Below the pieces are notes generated by a model that was not told where the DNA came from, searched no databases, and worked only from the letters and a program-made list of their open reading frames with translations. The position numbers were made by a program, and so were the translations under genes. Positions 34,651-42,005 of a stretch of DNA of 64,000 nt are shown one piece after another. The stretch spans positions 1,116,001-1,180,000 of the forward strand of contig VCCI02000001.1 in assembly GCA_005938025.2 (NCBI GenBank), in the 5' to 3' direction. The DNA comes from Inquilinus sp. KBS0705 (GTDB taxonomy: Bacteria; Bacteroidota; Bacteroidia; Sphingobacteriales; Sphingobacteriaceae). Numbering within the stretch: the first letter of the stretch is position 1; each line of letters opens with the position of its first letter.

Positions 34651-35538
34651 ATGAAAAACATAACAGTTATAGGTTCGGGCACTATGGGTAACGGTATTGC
34701 CCATACCTTTGCGCAAAACGGCTTTAATGTATCGCTTGTTGATATTAATAACGATGCATTGCAAAAAGCATTGCAAACCATAGCCGGAAACCTTGACCGC
34801 CAGATAAAAAAAGGCACTATTGACGAAGCTGCCAAAACCGCTACCTTAAATAATATTAAAACCTATACGGATATAAAGCAAGGTGCCGCCACTGCCGACC
34901 TGGTAGTTGAAGCCGCCACCGAGAACCGCGAAATTAAGCTGAACCTCTTTAAACAACTTAGTGAAGTTTGCAAAACTGATACTATACTGGCCTCAAATAC
35001 TTCATCAATATCCATTACCGAAATAGCATCCGTTACCGGCAACCCGGGTAATGTGATAGGAATGCACTTTATGAACCCCGTACCTGTGATGAAACTGGTT
35101 GAGGTGATACGCGGCTATGCCACCACCGACGAGGTGACCCAAACTATTATGGCTTTATCCGAAACCTTGGGTAAATCGCCGGTTGAGGTGAACGATTACC
35201 CCGGCTTTGTTGCTAACCGCATACTAATGCCCATGATAAACGAGGCCATTTACACCCTATTTGAAGGTGTAGCAGGCGTATCCGAGATAGATACTGTTAT
35301 GAAACTGGGCATGGCCCACCCTATGGGCCCACTGCAATTGGCCGACTTTATTGGGCTGGATGTTTGCCTAGCTATACTAAAAGTACTGCACAATGGCTTT
35401 GGTAACCCTAAATATGCCCCCTGCCCTTTGCTGGTTAATATGGTTACTGCCGGGCATCTGGGTGTAAAATCGGGCAGCGGTTTTTATAAATATACCGCCG
35501 GAAGCAAAGACCTTTTGGTAGCGGATAAATTTGCCTAA
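34651..35538 (+). CDS. 3-hydroxybutyryl-CoA dehydrogenase
   Basis: A 295-residue NAD-dependent dehydrogenase. The Rossmann motif is ITVIGSGTMGNGIAH, the catalytic region is MHFMNPVPVMKLVEVIRG (the histidine is in the base position), and the C-terminal helical domain has DYPGFVANRILMPMINEA. It interconverts 3-hydroxyacyl-CoA and 3-oxoacyl-CoA in fatty-acid or butyrate-type metabolism. The length matches the short single-domain FadB2/Hbd type. It stands alone and converges with argS. Confidence 0.93.
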   Translation: MKNITVIGSGTMGNGIAHTFAQNGFNVSLVDINNDALQKALQTIAGNLDRQIKKGTIDEAAKTATLNNIKTYTDIKQGAATADLVVEAATENREIKLNLFKQLSEVCKTDTILASNTSSISITEIASVTGNPGNVIGMHFMNPVPVMKLVEVIRGYATTDEVTQTIMALSETLGKSPVEVNDYPGFVANRILMPMINEAIYTLFEGVAGVSEIDTVMKLGMAHPMGPLQLADFIGLDVCLAILKVLHNGFGNPKYAPCPLLVNMVTAGHLGVKSGSGFYKYTAGSKDLLVADKFA

Positions 35539-35630
35539 GTGCCTTGTCTAACAGGTTGGATATATATTAATCCAAAACTTTCTTTTTTGAGCCTGTGTTA
35601 CTGTCTGTATAAAAACATAAAGTAGTTTTT

Positions 35631-35660
35631 CTGCAAACTGCCCACTAATAACTGCAAACT
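35631..35660. repeat. short direct repeat CTGCAAACT at the argS 3' end
   Basis: CTGCAAACT occurs at 35631-35639 and 35652-35660, 21 bp apart. The second copy overlaps the argS stop codon (35659-35661). Confidence 0.5.
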
Positions 35661-37428
35661 ACATGCGCTCCGGTACATCTATACCTAATAGGCTCATACC
35701 CCTGCTGATCACTTTTGCTGATGCTGCAGATAGTTGCAATCTAAACTGTTTTAACCGCTCTTCTTCGGCTTGTATAATAGGTTTCTCGTGGTAAAACTTA
35801 TTATAGGTTTTGGCCAGTTCGTAAACATAGTTGGCCACTAACGCGGGGCTATGGCTTTCAGCGGCTTCTAATATAATAGCCGGGAACTTGGTTAAGGTAA
35901 CAATAAGGTCGCGTTCAATAGCATCTAATTCGGCCACATTGTTGGTGCCGCCTGCCGGGCTATACCCTGCCCTGCTCATTACCGATTTGATACGGGCATG
36001 CGTATACTGAATAAATGGCCCTGTATGTCCCTGAAGATCTACCGACTCGTTAGGGTCAAACAACAGGCGTTTTTTTGGATCAACCTTTAATAAAAAGTAT
36101 TTTAAAGCGCCCATGCCAATCGTATGGTACAGCTTAGCCTTTTCTTCTTCGGTAAAGCCATCTACCTTACCCATTGCCTCGGTAGTATCAGCTGCGGTTT
36201 TATACATATCGGCCATCAGGTCATCGGCATCAACCACCGTTCCCTCGCGTGATTTCATCTTACCCGAAGGCAGATCGACCATACCGTAAGATAAGTGATA
36301 AAGACCTTTTGCCCAGTTTTTGCCCAGTTTTTGCAGTATTAAAAACAATACTTTAAAGTGGTAGTCCTGCTCGTTACCTACTACATAGATGGATTCGTCC
36401 ATCTTAAAATCATTATATTTTAGCTGCGCGGTACCCAAATCCTGTGTAATATATACCGATGTGCCGTCTGCGCGTAACACCAGCTTCTGGTCAAGGCCAT
36501 CTTCGGTAAGGTCTATCCATACAGATCCATCATCTTTTTTAAAGAATACGCCTTTTTGCAAGCCTTCTTCAACAATATCTTTACCCAACAGGTAAGTGTT
36601 GCTTTCGTAGTAAAACTTATCGAAGCTTACACCCATGGTTTTGTAGGTTTCGGCAAAGCCTGCGTATACCCAACCATTCATGGTTTTCCAAAGGTTTATT
36701 ACAGCCTCGTCTCCGGCTTCCCATTGCAGCAGCATTTGCTGGGCTTTTTTAATTAGGGGCGCGTTCTTTTTAGCATCGTCTTCGGTTTGGCCTTCTTCCA
36801 CCAGTTCCTGTATTTGCTGTTTGTAGGCTTTATCAAACCAAACATAGTATTTACCGGCAAGGTGGTCGCCTTTTAAGCCCGATGATTCGGGGGTTTCGCC
36901 ATTGCCAAACTCCTGCCAGGCCAGCATCGATTTACAAATGTGTATTCCCCTGTCGTTCACCAAATTAACCATGCTTACCTCATGGCCCGCTGCAGCTAAT
37001 ATCTGCGATAGCGAATAACCTAACAGGTTGTTACGCACATGGCCCAAATGCAGGGGCTTGTTGGTATTTGGCGATGAATACTCTACCATCACCTTTTTGC
37101 CTGTAGGCTTAGCAACAGCAAAGTTATCGGCCAATATTTCGGTATGCAATTTGTCTATCCAAAAAGCATCGGTAATAGCAATATTTAAAAAGCCTTTAAC
37201 TACGTTAAAAGCAGCTATTTGTGGTAATATATTTTTAAGGTATTCGCCTATTTCGGTACCGGTTTGCTCGGGGCCTTTTCGCGATACTTTAGTATAGGGG
37301 AAGGTAACCAGGGTAACTTGTCCCTCAAATTCTTTGCGGGTTTCCTGCAGGTTAACATATTTGGCAGCAATATCGGTTTGGTATAAATCTTTAACGGCCT
37401 TAACAACAGCCTCAATAATAAAATCCAT
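35659..37428 (-). CDS. argS: arginyl-tRNA synthetase
   Basis: A 589-residue class I synthetase that charges tRNA-Arg. The HIGH-type motif is HLGHVRNNLLG in SPNTNKPLHLGH (about residue 118), and the ArgRS-specific loop SGKMKSREGTVVDA replaces the KMSKS motif. The C-terminal DALR-type anticodon-binding domain ends in ISRGMSLLGIDVPERM. The N-terminal additional domain is present. It is divergent from an arginine deiminase-like gene with 112 bp between, so arginine charging and breakdown genes lie back to back. Confidence 0.97.
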   Translation of the reverse strand: MDFIIEAVVKAVKDLYQTDIAAKYVNLQETRKEFEGQVTLVTFPYTKVSRKGPEQTGTEIGEYLKNILPQIAAFNVVKGFLNIAITDAFWIDKLHTEILADNFAVAKPTGKKVMVEYSSPNTNKPLHLGHVRNNLLGYSLSQILAAAGHEVSMVNLVNDRGIHICKSMLAWQEFGNGETPESSGLKGDHLAGKYYVWFDKAYKQQIQELVEEGQTEDDAKKNAPLIKKAQQMLLQWEAGDEAVINLWKTMNGWVYAGFAETYKTMGVSFDKFYYESNTYLLGKDIVEEGLQKGVFFKKDDGSVWIDLTEDGLDQKLVLRADGTSVYITQDLGTAQLKYNDFKMDESIYVVGNEQDYHFKVLFLILQKLGKNWAKGLYHLSYGMVDLPSGKMKSREGTVVDADDLMADMYKTAADTTEAMGKVDGFTEEEKAKLYHTIGMGALKYFLLKVDPKKRLLFDPNESVDLQGHTGPFIQYTHARIKSVMSRAGYSPAGGTNNVAELDAIERDLIVTLTKFPAIILEAAESHSPALVANYVYELAKTYNKFYHEKPIIQAEEERLKQFRLQLSAASAKVISRGMSLLGIDVPERM

Positions 37429-37540
37429 CGCGCAAAAATAGTTATTTAGTCCGAAAGTCGGGAAAGCTGCAAACGGCCTCTTACCAATCCTCGCACTTTA
37501 CAGACTAAACTGCTACCTTTGTTTACTCTTATAACCCTTT

Positions 37541-38986
37541 ATGATTCTAAAAAATAACGATTTTAAGTTAGATGTAACATCCGAAATTGGCAACTTGCGT
37601 GTGCTTTTGGTGCATAGTCCCGATAGTGGTTTAGGTAAAGTTGTGCCCTCAAAGGCACAGGATTGGCTTTTTGAGGATATTGTACACTTGGATACCATGC
37701 GCCGTAAAGAGTACGATTACTACATTAAACTGCTGATGTACTTTTTAGACCCCGCAAAAATAAAAGGTAAGCTGAGTGAAATTGACAGCCGGAAAACTAA
37801 ACGTGCCTTTTTCAAGCCAGACAACGCGGGTTTTCATAACTCTGATAAGGTTGTAGAGATACAAACCCTGCTAAGCGATATTTTACAACAAACCGATATA
37901 CGTAAAAAGCTGGTGGCCGCTGTATGCGCTATAGAAAGCTGCAATTATCGCCTGCAATTGCAACTAATAGATACCGACCCGGTTGAATTAGCTAAAATAT
38001 TTATATCGGGTTCGTTAAGCGATGATACCATGATATTTGCCCCGATACCGAATATGATATTCTCCCGGGATATTGGTATTGCTATTAATAACCATATGCT
38101 GCTTAACAAGCCGGCCAAAAAGGCCCGTGCCCGCGAAACGCTGCTGGTGAGGTATATTTTCTTTAATCACCCTTTGTTTGAGGGCTACCGCGATAATATT
38201 TTAGAGATACCCGATACCATTCAGCACTTTTTAAGGCCCGGTGAGGCACAGGAAGAAAAAACCACCTTAGAGGGTGGCGACGTGATGATGGTTGCCCCAG
38301 AGCATCTGTTAATAGGTTGTAGCGAGCGTACATCTGTTAGCGGTGCCAATGAAGCTATTAAACTACTGTTTGCTAACAATGTGGTAAACAAGGTTACCAT
38401 AGTAAAAATACCGCACAAGCGCGATTACATGCATATTGATACGGTTTTTACACAGGTAAAACGTAATACCTGGGTGCTGCTGCGCTCATTAGCTATTGCC
38501 GAGACCGCACAGGAACAGGAAGAACCAATAGCCTGGTTTGCCGATAAAAAGAACAAAGACAAGCCCGAAATTGTACAGTTTGAAAATGGCAAAAAGCCAA
38601 AGGTATTTGATTGCTTAGAGAGCTTGCTGGATGATATAAGCCGTAACGACCTGCAAAGCCAGGAACCAACTAAGTTTATATACTCAGGTAACAACGAGTT
38701 TCCGTTTGATGCCCGCGAGCAATGGACAGATAGTTGCAACCTGCTGGCTTTAAAAGAGGGTGTGGTGTTGGGCTACGACCGTAACGACAAAACAGTAGGT
38801 GCCTTCAAGCAAAACGGTTTTAGTGTAATACACGTAAAGGAACTACTTCAAAAATTTGAAAACAACGAGCTTGACCCGCAGACCATGAAAGATACGCTGA
38901 TTCTAATGCCATCTGCCGAGCTTTCGCGTGCCCGTGGTGGTTTTCATTGTATGAGCATGCCGCTACAACGAGATGCAATTTTGTAA
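37541..38986 (+). CDS. arginine deiminase-family protein (guanidino-modifying enzyme)
   Basis: A 481-residue protein with the guanidino-modifying superfamily layout. Asp is in NMIFSRDIG, Glu and Gly in TTLEGGDVMMV, the catalytic His in DYMHIDTVFTQ and the catalytic Cys in RGGFHCMSMPL. Those are the residues arginine deiminase uses to turn arginine into citrulline and ammonia. The protein is longer than classical ArcA (about 410 residues), with an insertion around residues 320-390 (DKKNKDKPEIVQFENGKK). It is followed by the superfamily member CtlX and arginine decarboxylase. Its substrate is most probably arginine, but it is a variant group. Confidence 0.85.
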   Translation: MILKNNDFKLDVTSEIGNLRVLLVHSPDSGLGKVVPSKAQDWLFEDIVHLDTMRRKEYDYYIKLLMYFLDPAKIKGKLSEIDSRKTKRAFFKPDNAGFHNSDKVVEIQTLLSDILQQTDIRKKLVAAVCAIESCNYRLQLQLIDTDPVELAKIFISGSLSDDTMIFAPIPNMIFSRDIGIAINNHMLLNKPAKKARARETLLVRYIFFNHPLFEGYRDNILEIPDTIQHFLRPGEAQEEKTTLEGGDVMMVAPEHLLIGCSERTSVSGANEAIKLLFANNVVNKVTIVKIPHKRDYMHIDTVFTQVKRNTWVLLRSLAIAETAQEQEEPIAWFADKKNKDKPEIVQFENGKKPKVFDCLESLLDDISRNDLQSQEPTKFIYSGNNEFPFDAREQWTDSCNLLALKEGVVLGYDRNDKTVGAFKQNGFSVIHVKELLQKFENNELDPQTMKDTLILMPSAELSRARGGFHCMSMPLQRDAIL

Positions 38987-39006
38987 TCATTCGTTCACTG
39001 GTTCCT

Positions 39007-39050
39007 TAGTTCATTGGTAGGGATGCTTTGAACTATGCACCAATGAACTA
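39007..39050. repeat. 12-bp inverted repeat with TTCATTGGT motifs
   Basis: TAGTTCATTGGT (39007-39018) and ACCAATGAACTA (39039-39050) are perfect inverted copies 20 nt apart. Related GTTCA-containing copies flank them (38992-39005 and 39059-39067). It looks like a degenerate repeat family that can fold as a hairpin between the two guanidino-enzyme genes. Confidence 0.6.
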
Positions 39051-39066
39051 TTAAACAAATGAACTA

Positions 39067-39987
39067 ATGAGCCAAAGTACCAGTAATATATTAATGATAA
39101 GGCCTGTAAACTTCGGGTTTAACGCGCAAACGGCCGGGAGCAATGCCTTTCAAAATCGCGACGAAGACCAGCAACTGGTGCAGCAAAAAGCACAGCAGGA
39201 GTTTGATAGCTTTGTAGCGGTTTTGCGTAGCAACGGTGTTAGTGTAACCGTAATACAAGATACGCCCGACCCGCATACACCGGATTCCATCTTTCCGAAT
39301 AACTGGGTTTCGTTTCATAACAACGGCGATATATTCCTTTACCCTATGCAGGCCGAAAACCGCCGTTTAGAACGCAGGGAAGATATTATTAGGCAATTAG
39401 AAGATAGTTTTAAAGCTAATCATGTGGTAGACTTGAGCAGATTTGAAGCAAAAAAACAGTTTTTAGAAGGCACAGGCAGCATGGTGTTGGACAGGGAGAA
39501 CAAAATAGCCTATGCCTGCCTGTCGCCCCGCACCAATGCCGAAGTGTTAAAGGCTTTTTGCGAGTATACAGGTTATAAAGCCATCACTTTTGATGCTTTT
39601 GACCAGCATGGACAAGCCATTTATCATACAAACGTGTTAATGGCCATTGGCAGTAATTTTGCAGTTATTTGTTTAGATAGTATAACTAATTTGTCTGAAA
39701 AAGAATTAGTTATACAATCATTAACAGCAACTAAAAAAGAAATAATTGACATCGGCTTTGCTCACATGAACAGTTTTGCAGGTAACATGCTGGAGGTGAA
39801 AAACAACAAAGGCGAAACACTGGTGGTGATGTCACAAAATGCTTATAATTCCTTAGCCGAAGATCAAAGAAACAGCCTTGGTCAATATGGAAAGCTTGTT
39901 TATGCAGATATCAATACCATTGAAACCAATGGTGGCGGCAGCGCCAGGTGTATGATAGCAGAGGTGCATTTGGAGTTGAAGGATTAG
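39067..39987 (+). CDS. ctlX: citrulline hydrolase-type amidinotransferase-fold enzyme (CtlX)
   Basis: A 306-residue member of the guanidino-modifying superfamily, matching the CtlX type by length and by ILMIRPVNFGFNAQTAGSNAF at the N-terminus. Active-site parts include FPNNWVSFH, the Glu of LEGTGSMVLD, His in YHTNVLMAIG and Cys in GGGSARCMIAEV. CtlX is annotated as hydrolysing citrulline to ornithine in a citrulline-utilisation pathway. Placed after an arginine deiminase-like gene, it would take its product onward. The repeat-containing 80 bp between them make an operon possible but not certain. Confidence 0.85.
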   Translation: MSQSTSNILMIRPVNFGFNAQTAGSNAFQNRDEDQQLVQQKAQQEFDSFVAVLRSNGVSVTVIQDTPDPHTPDSIFPNNWVSFHNNGDIFLYPMQAENRRLERREDIIRQLEDSFKANHVVDLSRFEAKKQFLEGTGSMVLDRENKIAYACLSPRTNAEVLKAFCEYTGYKAITFDAFDQHGQAIYHTNVLMAIGSNFAVICLDSITNLSEKELVIQSLTATKKEIIDIGFAHMNSFAGNMLEVKNNKGETLVVMSQNAYNSLAEDQRNSLGQYGKLVYADINTIETNGGGSARCMIAEVHLELKD

Positions 39988-40094
39988 AAAAATAAAAGTT
40001 ATCGGCAGCAATATGGCTTATTGTCGGCATAGTAGCCAAACCCTTAAGCGGTGTACATCAAACAAATTACAATACCACTATAAATTACCCCAAC

Positions 40095-40138
40095 ATTTTG
40101 GTAAATAATCCGTTTAAAAATTACATTTTTGCCAAAAT
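40095..40138. repeat. imperfect inverted repeat upstream of the arginine decarboxylase gene
   Basis: ATTTTGG (40095-40101) and CCAAAAT (40132-40138) are inverted copies; with flanks, 12 of 14 positions match. It ends 8 bp before the start codon and might be an operator or a hairpin in the leader. Confidence 0.35.
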
Positions 40139-40146
40139 TTTAATAA

Positions 40147-41541
40147 ATGCAGAGTTACCAGGAATTTCTTGACCTGAGCGTAGGTTTCCCGCAGGACGGT
40201 TTTGAGATAATAGAGGATGAGTTATACTTTAACGACCTCAATTTAATGGAGATGATAGAAACGTATGGCACCCCCCTACGCTTTACCTATTTGCCTATTA
40301 TCAGTAAAAAAATACAGCAGGCCAAACTGCTTTTTCAGCAGGCTATCATAAAAAATGATTACCGTGGTAGCTATAAATATTGCTATTGTACTAAAAGCTC
40401 GCACTTTAAGCATATAGTTGAAGAAGCCTTAAAGAACGAGATCCACCTGGAAACATCGTCGGCTTTTGATATGCCAATGATTGATGCCCTGGAGAAAAAA
40501 GGTGCCGTTAGCAAGGATATTACGGTAATATGCAACGGCTTTAAAACTTTCCAATACAAGCAGTACATTATTGATATGCTGCACGATGGGTTTACTAACA
40601 TCATCCCGGTATTAGATAATAAGGAAGAGTTTAACCTGTACGACGACGAAGTGGAGATGGATGTACCCTGCAACCTGGGCATTCGTATAGCTGCTGAAGA
40701 GCAACCCGATTCGCAGTTTTATACATCGCGTTTGGGTGTGCGCATGGAGGATATTATTGATTTCTACCACAATAAAATAGAAAAGAACCCTAATTTTCAA
40801 GTAAAGCTATTGCACTTCTTTATCAATTCGGGTATATCAGATACGCCATACTACTGGAACGAACTGGAGAAGTACGTTACCCTTTACTGCAAGTTTAAAA
40901 AGATAAACCCTGCCCTTGATACTCTTGATATTGGTGGCGGTATGCCTTTTAAAGACTCCCTTGTTTTTGACTTTGATTATGAATACATGATCAATGAGAT
41001 AGTAAGCCGTATTAAGGAAATATGCGCTGAAAATGATACCATGGAACCGGATATTATTACCGAATTTGGTAAATACACTGTTGCCGAAGCTTCGGGTATA
41101 TTGTACAAGGTATTGGGCCGTAAGCAGCAAAACGACCGTGAAAGGTGGCTGATGCTGGATGGTTCGTTCATCACCAACCTGCCTGATGTGTGGGCACTTA
41201 ACCAAAAGTACATACTACTACCTATAAATAACTGGGACAGTGAGTATGAGCGTGTTAACCTTGGCGGTATCACCTGCGACGGTCAGGATTACTACAACCA
41301 AGAGGCCCACATGAACAGTGTATTTATGCCAAAAACGCGTAAAGTACAGTATTTAGGCTTTTTTAACACCGGTGCCTATCAGGAAGTTTTAAGCGGTTAT
41401 GGTGGTATACACCACTGCCTGCTGCCATCGCCAAAGCATGTTATTATACGCCGCAACCGCGATGAGACCTTCAACTTTGAGGTATTCGGCGAAGAGCAAA
41501 ACAGTAAGCAAGTGTTAAAAATACTGGGTTATACTACCTAA
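40147..41541 (+). CDS. speA: arginine decarboxylase-like PLP enzyme (fold III)
   Basis: A 464-residue pyridoxal-phosphate decarboxylase of the alanine-racemase fold. The PLP lysine is in YCYCTKSSHFKHI, the phosphate-binding glycines are in LDIGGGMPFKDS, and TEFGKYTVAEASGILYKV and FNTGAYQEVLSGYGGIHHC are near the substrate site. The group is annotated as arginine decarboxylase (agmatine and so polyamines) in Bacteroidota, and is shorter than the E. coli SpeA of about 650 residues. Diaminopimelate- or other-substrate specificity cannot be excluded. It follows CtlX by 159 bp and is ended by a strong terminator. Confidence 0.85.
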   Translation: MQSYQEFLDLSVGFPQDGFEIIEDELYFNDLNLMEMIETYGTPLRFTYLPIISKKIQQAKLLFQQAIIKNDYRGSYKYCYCTKSSHFKHIVEEALKNEIHLETSSAFDMPMIDALEKKGAVSKDITVICNGFKTFQYKQYIIDMLHDGFTNIIPVLDNKEEFNLYDDEVEMDVPCNLGIRIAAEEQPDSQFYTSRLGVRMEDIIDFYHNKIEKNPNFQVKLLHFFINSGISDTPYYWNELEKYVTLYCKFKKINPALDTLDIGGGMPFKDSLVFDFDYEYMINEIVSRIKEICAENDTMEPDIITEFGKYTVAEASGILYKVLGRKQQNDRERWLMLDGSFITNLPDVWALNQKYILLPINNWDSEYERVNLGGITCDGQDYYNQEAHMNSVFMPKTRKVQYLGFFNTGAYQEVLSGYGGIHHCLLPSPKHVIIRRNRDETFNFEVFGEEQNSKQVLKILGYTT

Positions 41542-41560
41542 TATTTTCAAACTAAAATAT

Positions 41561-41590
41561 AAAAGCACTGCCCCCAAGGCGGTGCTTTTT
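41561..41590 (+). terminator. terminator after arginine decarboxylase
   Basis: A 12-bp stem (41561-41572 with 41578-41589, one G-U) closes with a T-run. Confidence 0.85.
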
Positions 41591-41833
41591 GTTTTACAGG
41601 TTACGCCTAAATTTTTCGTTTATTTTGCAGCTTACAGCGGGAATTTTTCCATTTTTTTGCACTGGTGTACTCTCTTAATATAAAAAAAAGATAGCATATA
41701 AAAAAGCGATTTTTGCTAAATGCAGCTTTTTTAAATCGGGCGGCTTGCTCCTTTTTATGTTCGTTTTAAAAGTCACGCTAAGATCAAAAAGCTATTTTTT
41801 CAAATAAATTCTACTAATTCCCTATAGTATGTA
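41591..41833. other. AT-rich stretch before the sulfate-assimilation leader
   Basis: No gene is seen. AAAAAAGC and GCTTTTTT around 41700-41731 could form a weak AT-rich hairpin. The rest is probably promoter-proximal DNA for the operon downstream. Confidence 0.4.
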
Positions 41834-41841
41834 TATATTTG
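41834..41841 (+). promoter_or_regulatory. putative -7 promoter element TATATTTG
   Basis: It matches the Bacteroidota -7 consensus TAnnTTTG exactly. The leader ATG lies 10 bp further on, so the transcript would carry almost no untranslated 5' sequence. A matching -33 TTTG is not seen at the usual distance, so this is a candidate only. Confidence 0.45.
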
Positions 41842-41851
41842 GGGTATTGAA

Positions 41852-41926
41852 ATGAGCATAATAAATATTACATATTGTTATAACCTGATGAACTGCTGTA
41901 TGCAGAAGGGAAAATCGCGGCTGTAA
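41852..41926 (+). CDS. cysteine-containing leader peptide (24 codons)
   Basis: An ATG at 41852 opens 24 codons ending in TAA at 41924-41926. Codon 9 and the adjacent codons 15 and 16 encode cysteine (TGT; TGC TGT, within MNCCM), an amino acid normally very rare. It lies directly in front of the sulfate-reduction/cysteine operon. Its last two codons before the stop (CGG CTG, with the preceding base) carry GCGGCTG, which is the complement of the terminator loop downstream. It is therefore interpreted as a regulatory leader peptide that senses charged tRNA-Cys, not as a functional protein. The start is the first in-frame ATG after a TAG at 41825-41827. Confidence 0.7.
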   Translation: MSIINITYCYNLMNCCMQKGKSRL

Positions 41927-41961
41927 CAGTGTAAATTAAAAATATACGCCTCTTCAGCCGC
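41917..41961 (+). promoter_or_regulatory. antiterminator pairing of a cysteine attenuator
   Basis: GCGGCTG (41917-41923) is perfectly complementary over 7 bp to CAGCCGC (41955-41961). The second arm fills the loop of the terminator hairpin and takes one base of its 5' arm, so the two structures compete. A ribosome waiting at the Cys codons (41894-41899) would leave the first arm free and favour antitermination; one at the stop codon would cover it and favour termination. The pairing is read directly; the switching is inferred. Confidence 0.65.
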
Positions 41962-41979
41962 AGCAGAAGGGGTTTTTTT
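41949..41979 (+). terminator. attenuator terminator before the sulfite reductase gene
   Basis: CCTCTTC (41949-41955) pairs with GAAGGGG (41966-41972) over 7 bp (one G-U) around a 10-nt loop, followed by seven Ts (41973-41979). It is an intrinsic terminator placed 26 bp before the first operon gene, where a plain gene-end terminator would make no sense. Confidence 0.75.
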
Positions 41980-42005
41980 ATAAATTATTACTAATACCAC
42001 AACAT

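Noticed and set aside
41840..42005. A SAM or cobalamin riboswitch upstream of the sulfite reductase gene
   Set aside because: I looked for the conserved cores of SAM-I, SAM-II and the B12 box and found none. The Cys-coding ORF and terminator explain the region better.
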